Below, piece after piece: positions 24,801 to 36,738 of a stretch of 64,000 bases of DNA. The notes beneath the pieces were generated by a model. The model saw nothing but the letters and a program-made list of their open reading frames with translations. It searched no databases and was not told where the DNA came from. The DNA lies in NCBI GenBank assembly GCA_038277395.1, contig CM076190.1, forward strand, positions 133,572,372 to 133,636,371, given 5' to 3'. The first letter of the stretch is position 1. Each line of letters begins with the position of its first letter. Origin of the DNA: Dryocosmus kuriphilus (taxonomy: Eukaryota; Arthropoda; Insecta; Hymenoptera; Cynipidae). The translations under genes were made by a program, and so were the position numbers.

Positions 24801-27395
24801 AATTTTTTAATTCCTTCATATCACTTGAAATCGCTGAAATCCATAGAAATCCCTTAAAATAAAATTGAATTTATTCACTAAAATTCTCTAGGAATTTTGA
24901 AATCTCTTAAAACATTTTAAATTCTTGGAAAATCAAAAAAATCCTTTAAATGTTGTGAAATTCCTTGAAGCCCATTTAAGTCCGTTAAAATCTTATAAAG
25001 TACTATTTTCTTCGAAATCACTTCAAAATTTTTGAATCTCTCGAAATTCTTTTGAATCCATTAAAATAGCTTAAAATATTTCGAATCTTTAAAAATCCCA
25101 TAAAATCCCATAAAATCATTTGAAAATACCTGAAATCATCGGTAGTACTTAGAAATCTCTTGAAGTCCCTTGAAAACCTTAAAATTCCCTTGAAACCTTT
25201 GGAAACCATAAAAATCTATTGTCCTATTGAAATAAGTAGAAATAATTCTAAATCCCTGAAAATACTTTCAGAGATTAATTAAAATTCTTTATATATTTTT
25301 AAATTTCTTGAAATATCTTGAAATACCTTAGAATCCCTTAAAATTTTTGGAAATGCTAGCAAATTCACTGATATTTTTTTAATCCCGTAATATTCTTTGA
25401 AAAACTTTTAAATCCCTGGAAATCCTTCAAAATCTTATGAAATTCCTTCAAATCTAGACATTCTTGAAATTCATTGGAATTTTTAAAAATAACTTAAAAT
25501 TCTGAAAATACTTTGAAATTGTTTAATTGCTTCATATCTCTTGAAATTGTTAAAATCCCTTGAAATACCTAATAAGAAATCCCTTGAAATCTTTGAAAAT
25601 ATTATAAAATTCTTTAAAATGACTACAATATTTTTTGAAACCTCTCGAAATTTTTGGAATCTCTTGAAATTCTTTGGAATTTTTTATAATAAATTAAAAT
25701 CTTTAAAACCGTTTGCAATTTTTTAATTCCTTCATATCACTTGAAATCGCTGAAATCCATAGAAATCCCTTAAAATAAAATTGAATTTATTCACTAAAAT
25801 TCTCTAGGAATTTTGAAATCTCTTAAAACATTTTAAATTCTTGGAAAATCAAAAAAATCCTTTAAATGTTGTGAAATTCCTTGAAGCCCATTTGAGTCCG
25901 TTAAAATCTTATAAAGTACTATTTTCTTCGAAATCACTTCGAAATTTTTAAATCTCTCGAAATTCTTTTGAATCCATTAAAATAGCTTAAAATATTTCGA
26001 ATCTTTGAAAATCCCATAAAATCCCATAAAATCATTTGAAAATACCTGAAACCATTGGTAGTACTTAGAAATCTCTTGAAGTCCCTTGAAACCCTTAAAA
26101 TTCCCTTGAAATCTTTGGAAACCATAAAAATGTATTGTCCTATTGAAATAAGTAGAAATAATTCTAAATCCCTGGAAATACTTTCAGAGATTAATTAAAA
26201 TTCTCTATATATTTTTAAATTTCTTGAAATATCTTGAAATACCTTAGAATCCCTTAAAATTTTTGGAAATGCTAGCAAATTCACTGATATTTTTTTAATC
26301 CCGTAATATTCTTTGAAAAACTTTTAAATCCCTGGAAATCCTTCAAAATCTTATGAAATTCCATCAAATCTAGACATTCTTGAAATTCATTGGAATTTTT
26401 AAAAATAACTTAAAATTCTGAAAATACTTTGAAATTGTTTAATTGCTTCATATCTCTTGAAATTGTTAAAATCCCTTGAAATACCTAATAAGAAATCCCT
26501 TGAAATCTTTGAAAATATTATAAAATTCTTCTTTAAAATGACTACAATATTTTTTGAAACCTCTCGAAATTTTTGGAATCTCTTGAAATTCTTTGGAATT
26601 TTTTATAATAAATTAAAATCTTTAAAACCGTTTGCAATTTTTTAATTCCTTCATATCACTTGAAATCGCTGAAATCCATAGAAATCCCTTAAAATAAAAT
26701 TGAATTTATTCACTAAAATTCTCTAGGAATTTTGAAATCTCTTAAAACATTTTAAATTCTTGGAAAATCAAAAAAATCCTTTAAATGTTGTGAAATTCCT
26801 TGAAGCCCATTTGAGTCCGTTAAAATCTTATAAAGTACTATTTTCTTCGAAATCACTTCGAAATTTTTAAATCTCTCGAAATTCTTTTGAATCCATTAAA
26901 ATAGCTTAAAATATTTCGAATCTTTGAAAATCCCATAAAATCCCATAAAATCATTTGAAAATACCTGAAACCATTGGTAGTACTTAGAAATCTCTTGAAG
27001 TCCCTTGAAACCCTTAAAATTCCCTTGAAATCTTTGGAAACCATAAAAATGTATTGTCCTATTGAAATAAGTAGAAATAATTCTAAATCCCTGGAAATAC
27101 TTTCAGAGATTAATTAAAATTCTCTATATATTTTTAAATTTCTTGAAATATCTTGAAATACCTTAGAATCCCTTAAAATTTTTGGAAATGCTAGCAAATT
27201 CACTGATATTTTTTTAATCCCGTAATATTCTTTGAAAAACTTTTAAATCCCTGGAAATCCTTCAAAATCTTATGAAATTCCATCAAATCTAGACATTCTT
27301 GAAATTCATTGGAATTTTTAAAAATAACTTAAAATTCTGAAAATACTTTGAAATTGTTTAATTGCTTCATATCTCTTGAAATTGTTAAAATCCGT
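21890..27395 (-). repeat. 916-bp satellite, about six copies
   Basis: Each copy is 916-919 bp, judged from six identical landmarks (for example the block ending near 22459, 23377, 24293, 25209, 26125 and 27044). Copies are nearly identical, and the last two share private variants (cccttgaaacccttaaaatt, tccatcaaatctagac), pointing to recent local duplication. Each copy is itself made of about 10-12-bp modules (ccttgaaatctttggaaat), the reverse complement of the GATTTCAAAG motif at 17.3, 43.2 and 53.9 kb. More diverged versions flank both sides (from about 20750, and 27590-28250). Short open frames recur with the period and are not genes. Confidence 0.92.
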
Positions 27396-28809
27396 GGAAA
27401 TCCCTTGAAAGAAAATTTAAATTATTGATTATCTAGAAATTAATTAAAATCCATTAAAATCCCTTGAAATCTACAGAAATTGTAGAAATTCATTGAAATA
27501 AATTACTACAAAATTTTTTGAATTATCTTGAAATTTTCTAAATCTCTTGAAATTCTTTGGCATCAGTAAATACCTTAAAATCTTTAAAATCTTTGGAAAT
27601 ACCTAAAAATCCCTTAAAATCTTTAGAAATATTATGAAGTCCTTTAAAATTACTACAATAATTTTGGAATCTTTTATAATAACTTAAAATCATTAAAATC
27701 CTTTGCAATTTTTTTAATTCCTTCATATCTCTCGAAATAGTTGAAATCCGTAGAAATCTGTTAAAATAAAGATGAATTTATTCACTCAAATTTTCTAGAA
27801 ATTCGTTGAAATTCCTTAAAAACTCTTGAAATCTTTGGAAATCGTAAACGTGTATTAAAATAAGTAGAAATTATCTGAAATCCCTTGAATATAAATTAAA
27901 CTTATTCATTGAATTTCTCTTTAAAAAATGGTTCGAATCACTAGAAATCTCTTGAAATCCCTTCAAATTTACTGAAATGCTTTGAAATATATGAATTACT
28001 TTAAAATCCCTTCTAGTATTTCGAAAACTTAAGAACTTCCTTGAAACCGTTGAAATTCCTTAAATGTAGTGGAAATTTTTAGAAATCTACAGAAATTATT
28101 TAAAATCGCCTAAAATACTTTAGGAAATCTTAAAATCCGGTGATATGTTAGAAAATCTTGGAAATTATTTGAAATTCCGTAAACTTTTTATGAAGTCTGA
28201 GAAAATCGCTTAAAATCCTTTGAAATTCCTTGAAATTTACTGAAATCCCCGCTGATGTATTTAAAATTGGATTGGTTAATTTTGTATTCTTTATTGAAAC
28301 AAAACTGAAAATTATTGGTACGATCAATTGTTTGTATCGATTTACTGATAAAAGCAGCTTTTCATTGAAAAAAGCAGGAAAAAAGTAGTTTTCTCTAAAA
28401 AAAAAGTAGGAAAAAAGTAGGAAAGGGTGGAATTTAGAAACTAAAATTCATATATATTTTCATTTAAGAAAATAATTAGTTCTATTGGTACCACTACTTG
28501 AAATTTCTAGCGTAAATTATTTCCAATTCGTATCTTGTTAAATTTGTAAGAATATTTGTGGTATTTGCAACTTGAATAGTTGTAGTTCATAATAGCATTG
28601 TGAATATCATTAAAAATGAGCCTTTAAAATCTTCAGATTTTTTCAAAAAATCTGAAGACATTTTTCAAAAAAGTCTGAAAATTTCTGAAGAATAATCTGG
28701 AAAATCTGAAGACTTTCTATTATAGCACATTGTGATTCGGAACAATAGAAATTAGGTTAAATGAAAATTAAAGCAAATCGTTATTTGGTATAATAAAAAT
28801 AATATTAAA
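27396..28809. repeat. Diverged edge of satellite, then AT-rich sequence
   Basis: 27590-27800 is a diverged copy of the 916-bp unit. Short-module repeats fade out by about 28250. At 28632-28658 there is a near-perfect hairpin (cttcagattttttc / aaaaaatctgaag). No gene. Confidence 0.65.
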
Positions 28810-28814
28810 GAATA

Positions 28815-29056
28815 AAAAATTCTCTATTTGAAGCTAAAAAGTTTCAAAGAAATAAAAATACGATTAGATTTGGACAAAAAACAAAAAAATAATTCTTCCA
28901 AAAAAAATTTTTGAAAAAAACAAAAAAACCAAAAAAAAAACCCCCCAAAAAAATGGAGGAAGGAATGAGAAGGCAGGAAGAATTATTTTTTTGTTTTTTG
29001 TCCAAATCTAATCGTATTTTTATTTCTTTGAAACTTTTTAGCTTCAAATAGAGAAT
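28815..29056. repeat. Near-perfect inverted repeat at the PLE1 5' end
   Basis: Arms of about 85 bp (28815-28900 and 28975-29056, for example attctctatttgaagctaaa against its reverse complement) surround a purine-rich spacer. The left arm plus spacer is an inverted copy of the PLE terminal region seen at 36860-36990. The near identity of the arms suggests a single recent event. Confidence 0.85.
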
Positions 29057-29699
29057 TATTTATTTTTTAGCAATTATTTTGGACGTTAAAGTGAGATTTC
29101 CTTCTTGACCTTTTTTCAAGAATTGGCTTCTTCATAAGAAATTCTCTGGCCTGGATTGGAGGTCATTTTTATATATTTCTTGTTATTTTTCTTATTCATT
29201 ATGTTTCTTAAAGAGATAGAAATATCACATGATGCTTTAGCCCTACAAATATTAACATAAACTTGAGAAATAGTATTCTTCAAAAATATTTTCTTCCGGA
29301 GTGTAGAAGCAAAGTAAAATTTATAATTTAGATTCCAAATTTAAAGATTTCAATTTTCATAGTAATTTTTGTTCTAGAACTTTCGATAAGAACTTACATC
29401 GTTTTAAACATTCGATGTTAAATTTGCTGATAAAGGATATTTGGAACCATATTAATTTCTTAAAGTCCAAAATTTCCAAATTAAGAATAGAATTGGAAAC
29501 TTTTTTACCAAAGTGGAGAACCATTGATCTTCTCAACATCAAGTCATTCTTAGTGATAAATTCCTGAATAATAGTAGAAAGCATGAAAATAAGCTTATCA
29601 ATTTAGTCTCAAAGCAAAGTAATATTCAAGAACAAAATTTAAATTTGCACTGAATTCTAAATAAAGGAGAAAAAGATCCTTGGTTAGTAAATTTAACTG

Positions 29700-31650
29700 A
29701 TATTCCAATACCAGATTCAGTATAAGATATTCTCAGATTAGGTAAGGGCTTCAGTCACATGGCGATGAATGGTAGATCAAGACAGATGATTGAAATAATT
29801 AAGGATGTAGAAGCTAATATAGATAAAGTTCCCCAATTGAATCAGCAAGATTTCAGAAACAAAGTTTTACACTTATCTAAAAGCTTTGTTGATAAGTATA
29901 ATTTGCATATATGTAATATTGATCGAAAGATTGCACGAGGACTATCAGTAACCAAAAAATTTCTTATCAATAATCCTGATTTAATGTGCACGAGTGCTGA
30001 TAAGGGTAAGATTACTGTTTGCACGAAGAGGTCTGAATACGTTAGAGACATGGATGTCTTACTTAATAACACAGAAAATTTTGATTTATTAGATGAAAAT
30101 CCTCTGAAAAAACTAAAAAGTAGCAGTTTTCGAATCGCTGATAATTGGAGAAAAAAAGGACTTCTGGGGAAAGGTATAAGATGGAAGGACATTGATACTA
30201 CTAATTCTGTACTTCTCAGATGCTATGGTTTAAGGAAGATTCATAAAGAAAACTTCCCTTTGAGAATAGTCATTTCAACTATCAATAGTCCTACTAGATT
30301 TTTTGAACAGAATTTCAATTTAATACTTAGAGATTCATTAAATTTTTCAAGACATTGTATAAAAAATAGTTGGGAGTTTCAAAAGATTATAAATCAACAA
30401 ACAGTTCCAGATAACTATATACTAGTCTCTTTAGATGTTGTTGCAATGTTTCCGAATATACCTTTGGACTTAGTTAAGACAGCAATTTCAACAAGATGGG
30501 ATACAATTAAATTACGTACAAGATTGGATAAAAAAGAATTTCTCAAAGGGATAGATTTCATTATGAATTCAACATATTTCAAATTTAATAGTAAATTCTA
30601 TAAGAAAAAGTTTGGGACTCCAATAGGTTCTGTTATCTCTCCAATTTTAGCTGAAATAGTTATGGAAGATTTAGAAAAATTTGTCTTTGAAAAATTAAGT
30701 TTTGTTTTGCCCTTTTACTTTCGATATGTTGATGACACAATTTTGTGTGTTCCTTTAGACAAACTTCAAGAAATTATTAACAGTTTCAATAGCTTTCACC
30801 CGAGAATACAATTTACACATGAAATAGAAAATAATAATACAATTCCTTTTCTAGATTTAAAGTCAATTAGACTTGCAAATGGTAGTATTATCACTAATTG
30901 GCACAGAAAAGACACTTATTCAAAGAGATTGGTCAATTTTTTCTCGTCAAATCCTATCTCTAATAAAATTGCAATAGGCAAAAACCTAGTTGACAGAGCT
31001 GTTTGTTTGTCCCATGAGTCTTTTCATTCCGAAAATTTAAATATTGCTAGAAGAATCCTTTTTTAAAATCATTATCCACCTAAATTTATCGAAGAAAATG
31101 TGAAAGTTAGAATTCAACAACTTAAAAATAGAGTATTGTTTCAGTTTCAGACATTCAAAACCAAGTAAGTGAATTTAGTTCTTCCAACACTTTCGTACTC
31201 CCTTACTTTGGTCAAATCTCGAGGACTATTTAATCTATGTTTAAAAAGTTTAACATTCACACTATTTTTAGAATTCCTTTCAAAATGGATTCTATAGTAC
31301 GCCTTGGAAAAGATTGCTTAGAGAATTTTGAAAAGAGTGGTGTGGTTTATAGATTATCTTGCAAAATTTGTAATATGACATATATAGGACAGACTGGCAT
31401 ACTTCTTAATACTAGAATTGAGGAACATAAAAGTAATTTCCACAGAAATTGTTATTATCACAAAGTACTTTCCAAACACAAAACTGAAAATCCAGATCAT
31501 GATTTTGATTGGGATAATGTTGAAGTATTGCATTGTGAAAGTAATAAGAGTAAAAGAGAATTCATGGAAATGTTATATATTAAAAAAAGAAAAAGATCTT
31601 TCTATTAATCTAAAAACTGATTTGCTGAAATTAAGTAGCTCTTATGACAG
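29700..31650 (+). pseudogene. PLE1 polyprotein: reverse transcriptase plus GIY-YIG
   Basis: PLE proteins copy RNA at nicked DNA and carry a C-terminal GIY-YIG nuclease. The main open stretch is 29759-31066 (435 codons). Before it the frame continues back through WLVNLTDIPIPDSV, broken by a TAA near 29724; degraded N-terminal coding extends to about 29370. RT landmarks are SADKGKITV, motif A LVSLDVVAMFPNIP, motif B GTPIGSVISPILAEIVM and motif C FRYVDDTIL. After a TAA at 31064 and another break, 31237-31608 gives the nuclease: VVYRLSCKICNMTYIGQTG, then Arg and EH. Length fits a 5'-shortened PLE. The stops make it inactive, although all catalytic motifs remain. It runs antisense to SMG6. Confidence 0.85.
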
Positions 31651-32141
31651 CCCCGGGTAGAAATTGCCTCTTTATTCCTAAACTAAATATTGGTTCTTAC
31701 GAGGTCGCAGCTAGATTATCTAGGTAGGAAACCTAGATGTTTCCTCGACTGGTCTTCGATAGGTTATTGTCGTGTAGTACTTGCTTAATATTTTCATTAT
31801 ACTGACAAATAAGCTCTTTACATTTGAAATAAAATGCGATAGGCTCTTTATTTATAAAAATGTGGATGTAAACCAAATTTCAGAATGTAATTTTTTTCTC
31901 GCGGGGACCTTGCAAAGCCCTTGACAGGTAAAACCAGACAGCTGTAAGTACGAAATGAAGTTGGTCGTTAGAATTCGATTTCAATTAGGTCGAAGATGAT
32001 GATGAGTGAACAGTGATAGTCTCCTTACTTCAGAAGGCATAATAATAAAAGGTCAACGTCACTTGCAGTAACTTGACCCTTCGCGCAGATAAAAGTTTTT
32101 TTTTACTTTAAGTTTTCAGTGCAACAATCAAGTTACAAAAA

Positions 32142-32267
32142 ATGTGTGGAAAAAGAAAAATTGATTGCAACAGAAGTAAAAAATATAGGACGAGACAGAA
32201 AACCCTTCATGAACTTGCTTCGTGTTCAGCGAATGACGACTTGTTCGAATTTTCATCAGGAAAGTAA
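32142..32267 (+). CDS. Small ORF or first exon in the TIR element, unknown
   Basis: A 41-codon frame begins with ATG in a favourable A-rich context. The product starts MCGKRKIDCNRSKKYRTRQK, is strongly basic, and ends LFEFSSGK. A possible donor (gtaatg at 32264) overlaps its end, so it may be the first exon of a gene whose later exons lie beyond the inserted PLE2, perhaps joined to 35075-35359. I do not recognise it; a nuclear or nucleic-acid-binding role is only a guess from composition. Confidence 0.35.
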   Translation: MCGKRKIDCNRSKKYRTRQKTLHELASCSANDDLFEFSSGK

Positions 32268-32826
32268 TGATGTTTATAAACTGAGTTAATTAAACAACGT
32301 AAAATTAGTACTTTTATGCTTGATAAATAATATTACAGCCTTCACAAGAATTTGTATCATTCTTAATACACCACATTTTGCTTCGATAACAAGCTTTGAG
32401 GTTAGGATAAGCAGAGTGTTGTTTAGACATAAAACTGTAACTTTAAATAATAAAAACCTACAACTTTAAAAACAATAAGTCGTAATTGACATATATGTAA
32501 GTTAAGCTGATTGATATAGTCAACTTTTAAGTTGACAATTTTTACTTTTAGTGCACTCATATAGGAGTATGAATTAACTCTTGAATAAAATTCGAATTAA
32601 TTTTTTGTCGAATATTTTTTAATATACAATAAAGCAACGATAATATACAAAATTTTGAATTCCTTATCATTCAATATTTTTCACTGTTATTATTTACTAT
32701 TCATCATAGGACGCGTCGTCAAGATTTACTTCCGCCTATATAGATATGAAAAATTTTTTTTTTTTAATTTCTATAAAGTACGATCACTTGGAGCTAAGTT
32801 GATATATTTTTTTATTTACTTATATT

Positions 32827-32865
32827 GCACAAGCTTTCGGCCCTTAATTGTGGCCCTCTTCAGGT
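32827..32865 (-). ncRNA. Hammerhead-like motif in the PLE2 terminal region
   Basis: Minus strand: CTGAAGA (fits the core CUGANGA), a small stem-loop of GGCC/GGCC, then CGAAAGC (core GAAA) and a possible two-base-pair stem III with a UUGU loop. The stem I partner was not found. PLE terminal repeats are known to carry hammerhead ribozymes, so this may be a relic or a truncated version; activity is unsupported. Confidence 0.3.
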
Positions 32866-33364
32866 ACTAGATTAACAATACAATATGGTAAATACTCATT
32901 TCTAGCAATACACTAAAATTTTTTACTTCTAATACAATGTCGTACTAGACTCACCTACAAGGAATAATTTCTTTGTTTTTCACTTAGCTTCGTATTCTCT
33001 TTCAAGTCAAATTTTAGGTCAATGGAACCATCGTCAGAATGATAATAATTTGTTTAAAGAAATTTAAGTCAATGATATATACCATAATGTGTCACCTAAG
33101 AATAGAAATTTAATTAAACAATGTATTACTTGTTTTAATAAACTCTTTTTGTTTGTAATATATTAAAGATAACTGTGATGATTACCATTAAAGCAATTAG
33201 AGTCTGTACAAGTTTCAAAATCAATACATGTTTACATTCTCACTGTCCGAGTCAAACTGAATTATGAAGCAAAATTTCAGGACGATACATTAATGGTGGG
33301 AGATGTATGATTATTATTGTATATATAAGTAATAAAGTAATTTTAATGGGAAAAATTTGAGAAC

Positions 33365-34642
33365 CTAAAATTTATTATTTAAAATAATATTCAAAACTTT
33401 GTCATAATTAGCATTAAGATTTGTGGTATCCGCTTGTTTATTAATAGTATTTTTATTAGTTTTTATATGGACCATTTCAGCTATCTGTCTTTTCCAATAA
33501 TTTGTTTCCCTATTTAAAATTTTTGCATTTTTCCAGTTAAAATTATGGTTGCTGTTTATACGGTGATTAGTTATCACTGTCGCATTTTTCGAAGTGCAAC
33601 GAATATTGGCTTCATGTTCTTTTATCCTAGTTTTTAATTTCCTTTTTGTTTCTCCAATGTAAACTACCTCACAATCATTACATTTTAGTTCATAAACCAG
33701 TCCTTGCATGTTATCTGGAGTGATACGATCTTTTCCTTTCTTTATAATAAAATTATTAGTCTTATTTTCAATTCTATAAGTGGTTTTTAGTCCAAACTTC
33801 CTATTAATTCTGCTCAAAGGGCCCGAAACATCTTTAATGTAAGGAATGGTGACTATTTTACTAAAGTCTTTATCCATTACATTATTCTGATTCGTAGAAT
33901 TGTCCCTTGGATTATTATTGATCATGTAAATCCTTTTCTTTATGTATTTGTCAATAAAATATTCCGGATAGTTACTATTTTTCAGAATAATTTTTACTAT
34001 TTTTAAATTTTCTTTTTGGAATTCTTTATTTGCTAATTTTATTGCCTTGTCTGTTAAATTATAAATCATACTTATTTTTTGTGTGTTTGGGTGTTGTGAG
34101 GAAAACTCAAATAATTTTTCAGAAGCTGTTATTCTTCTATACCAATTAAATTTTAAGTTATATTCATTACGTATGATTTTAAATTCTAAAAAGTTAATTT
34201 CTTTTTTTGATTCTATTTCATATGTAAATTTTAATCTTTGATGGTATGTGTTAAAAATTTTTAAAACGTAGTTAACTTTATCTTCTGGTATTATTGTTAA
34301 AATATCATCAACATATCTAGAAAAGAATATCGGTTTAAAATTTAGTTGTTTTTTTAAACAATTTTCCTCCAGATCCTGTAACACTAAATCTGCAATTAAC
34401 GGGGAGATTGGACTACCCATTGGCGTTCCGTGAATTTGTTCGTAAATCCGGTCATTGTAAACAAAACTAGTAGAGTTAATTAGAAATGACAGACCACAGA
34501 TCAATTCGATTTTGGGTATGGTTTTGTTAGGGAAAGAATCATATCTTTTTTCGATAGCTTGTAATACCAAATCTTTAGGCACGTTCGTGAACAACGATTC
34601 AACATCCAAGGATACTAGTTTATGTTTTTCAGGTAATGTCAA
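33365..34642 (-). CDS. PLE2 reverse transcriptase + GIY-YIG endonuclease (partial)
   Basis: A 425-codon uninterrupted frame, the longest retroelement frame in the window. RT landmarks in order: motif A KLVSLDVESLFTNVP (residues about 8-22), motif B HGTPMGSPISPLIADLV (about 70-86), motif C SRYVDDILTII (about 107-117), then INFLEFKII. After a basic linker comes the GIY-YIG nuclease: LVYELKCNDCEVVYIGET with its CxxC pair (about 311-328), then the conserved Arg and KEHEANI. The N-terminal RT part before motif A is missing, so it cannot be autonomous. The lack of stops suggests a younger insertion than PLE1. Its coding strand is the same as that of SMG6. Confidence 0.9.
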   Translation of the reverse strand: MTLPEKHKLVSLDVESLFTNVPKDLVLQAIEKRYDSFPNKTIPKIELICGLSFLINSTSFVYNDRIYEQIHGTPMGSPISPLIADLVLQDLEENCLKKQLNFKPIFFSRYVDDILTIIPEDKVNYVLKIFNTYHQRLKFTYEIESKKEINFLEFKIIRNEYNLKFNWYRRITASEKLFEFSSQHPNTQKISMIYNLTDKAIKLANKEFQKENLKIVKIILKNSNYPEYFIDKYIKKRIYMINNNPRDNSTNQNNVMDKDFSKIVTIPYIKDVSGPLSRINRKFGLKTTYRIENKTNNFIIKKGKDRITPDNMQGLVYELKCNDCEVVYIGETKRKLKTRIKEHEANIRCTSKNATVITNHRINSNHNFNWKNAKILNRETNYWKRQIAEMVHIKTNKNTINKQADTTNLNANYDKVLNIILNNKF

Positions 34643-35074
34643 ATTTTTACTTTTAATTTTTCTGTTCGATATAATTTCAATAAATCGCGTATTTAATAAT
34701 AAATTTATGTATTATTATGCACAGAATTTTTAGATTCTATAAATTTGATGCTTTTGGAGTGCCTTCTAAATCTGAAAACATTGGATTTTTATTTTATTTG
34801 AGGTTATGTTCCAGATTCGATCATCCTTTGAAAGAACTAAACTTCTTTTTTATTTATGTAAAACGATTTTAAAAAGAAGTATAAAAAGCGATCAAAAATT
34901 TCCAAAACTTGTTAATGCAAACTTTCATATCGGGTACCACTACCACACTTTTAATAATATAAAATAGTTATAAAACTATTAGTGGATAGTGTGCGGGTCC
35001 TTTTAAAACAGATTTATATAACGACGTTCAGACTGAAGAAAATGACTTATGATTTGAACAAGACGTCATATTAA

Positions 35075-35359
35075 ATGGCATTAGGCAAGCTTTTGGATCA
35101 AGAATTTAAAGACGATTTCGTGAGTAAATTTATTAATTCTTGGATACTGTCTAAAATTCACTTTAAAATATTAATTTTCGTTTATTTCATTTAGGAAGCT
35201 TCTTTGCTGTTTTACTTCGATAGAGAACTCAATATTAGAAGAAGTTCGTCCAAAATTTTTAAAAAAATTTTGAACAAATCGCTGGTAATGCAATTCACAG
35301 CATCTAGGAAAAGAAAAGAGCGAAGAAAAAAATTTATTCAACGAGACACCCATGTTTAA
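35075..35359 (+). CDS. Small spliced ORF in the TIR element, unknown
   Basis: ATG at 35075 opens 15 codons (MALGKLLDQEFKDDF), then a donor TTC|gtgagt at 35120. After a 75-bp intron ending tttcatttag (35194), the frame resumes in phase 0 with EASLLFYFDRELN and ends after KRKERRKKFIQRDTHV at TAA 35357-35359. The predicted product is 69 residues with a basic tail like a nuclear localisation signal. Downstream (35515-35655) another Lys/Glu-rich stretch may be a further exon. No family was recognised. The short intron and matching phase support a real gene of the element; splicing is predicted, not shown. Confidence 0.4.
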
Positions 35360-36694
35360 GTGCATGTTTGGTCAGCTTACATTATTCAAATTTATATATT
35401 AAATATATTTATATTATTTATTTTATAATATTTATATTATTAAGATTTCGCTAATTTTTTTTTTACTTTCTCTAGATATCTTGAGGAAAACTCACATTGA
35501 TTATATAACTAAACATTGACTGAAAAATTTTTTGTACGCGAATTGGGTATCGCTATCTCTGGAGCCAAAGACAGATGGAGGAAGAAAAGCAAAAGAAAAT
35601 ATTGACAATGAAAAAAGAGAAGAAAGAGGAAATGACTACGATGAAGAGGTGTAAAAGTACTTATTAAAATATTTTTGTTATACATATGTAGTTCTAAGAT
35701 TAAAATATGTTTCAGTTTCAAGGTAAGATTGTGCTTATTTTTTGTAGATTGATTCCTATTTTAAATTAAGATGATGCGTTTCTAATAGGGTCCTTTTATG
35801 TGAAATGCAAAATGCAAGAAATTGCAAATTCTTAATAAATAAACAATTTTATACACATGAATTATTTCAGCATATACAGTAATAATATTAATTGTGCAAG
35901 CAAAAAGTAAAATATTAAGATTTAAACATTTCTGTTTGTTATTATTTTACTTTTAGTTAAAATATTATTTTTTTTTACTGTATATGAAGTAAACATTAAT
36001 GTGCAATTAAAATTCTTTATTTATTAAGAATTTACAATTTTCTTGTATTTTTATTTCAAATTAACGCGCCAAAAATTGATGGCAGGGCGCACGAGCAGTA
36101 CCGTAAAAAGCGGTTTTAGTATAGTTAGAGACTGTCTGGATTCTATAAAGACCCTATTAATAGACCCTCGCTGGATTACCTAGTCATGCCCTCGCTAACT
36201 GAGCGTGACGTTTCCGCTTGCGCCCTCGATAGAGTACCACTTTAGGGCCTCGATAGAAAATAGGAAATCTAGACACAGGGCCTATTAAGAACCAATTCTA
36301 AATTTCTACCCGGGGCATGGTAGCTTATATTTAAATCCTTTACATTTCCATGAATTTTTCTTTTTGTTTTAGACTCAGATGTTAATTCCCTCATTCTTCA
36401 TTATTGTGTCATGTTCTCCTGTTAAAAGTTTGTGATTGATATGGTTTTATTTTTCCTTTTTTGCTTTGGACTCAAGTAGTAGTGCCCTTAATTATTTCAA
36501 AATCTGCTTACTTTCTCCTTTCGAAATTCGTATTCAATGAGCTAGTACGCGCATGTGTAATTGATGACGTAGTACGCGCATGTGTATACAGGGTAGTACT
36601 TTCTCTAAGGAATTTTAGTTTCAGGTTAGACTTCCATGGGGTGACACCTTCATTACCACTTGGTTTCTAATTTTCTAACTATTTTTTCAGGCTG

Positions 36695-36738
36695 AGTTGC
36701 CTTGATAAGGGTGTTAGAGTTACGCCGAAACGTTGGCT
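36695..36738 (+). ncRNA. Hammerhead-like motif at the PLE1 3' end
   Basis: TTGATAA, then a hairpin (GGTGT/ACGCC), then CGAAACGTTGGC. Spacing resembles a PLE hammerhead, but the core shows two departures from CUGANGA, including A in place of the catalytic G, so cleavage is doubtful. The same layout recurs at 57001-57040 and 57421-57465. Confidence 0.3.

Larger units (their letters stand above)
32690..34715 (-). mobile_element. Penelope-like element PLE2, 5'-truncated
   Basis: The minus-strand PLE lies within the TIR element. It contains an intact RT-GIY-YIG frame (33365-34642) and a 3' non-coding end of about 650 bp that includes a hammerhead-like motif at 32827-32865. Coding continues 5' for about 60 nt past the first ATG to two TAA codons near 34710, where the element appears cut. 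Exact ends and target duplication were not determined. Confidence 0.75.
31651..36315 (+). mobile_element. 4.67-kb TIR element of unknown family inside PLE1
   Basis: The ends are inverted CCCCGGGTAGAAATT (31651 and 36315), with further matching ATTGGTTCTTA just inside. Flanking octamers TATGACAG and CATGGTAG agree at 5 of 8 positions and differ only by transitions, consistent with an aged 8-bp target duplication (hAT or P-like length). It interrupts PLE1 just after the nuclease coding region. It holds at least two small candidate ORFs on the plus strand (32142 and 35075) and is itself interrupted by PLE2. No known transposase was recognised. Confidence 0.7.

Noticed and set aside
22268..27044. 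Recurring 61-63-codon frames (plus and minus strand) in every satellite unit
   Set aside because: They repeat with the 916-bp period, consist of low-complexity modules and have no start or splice context.
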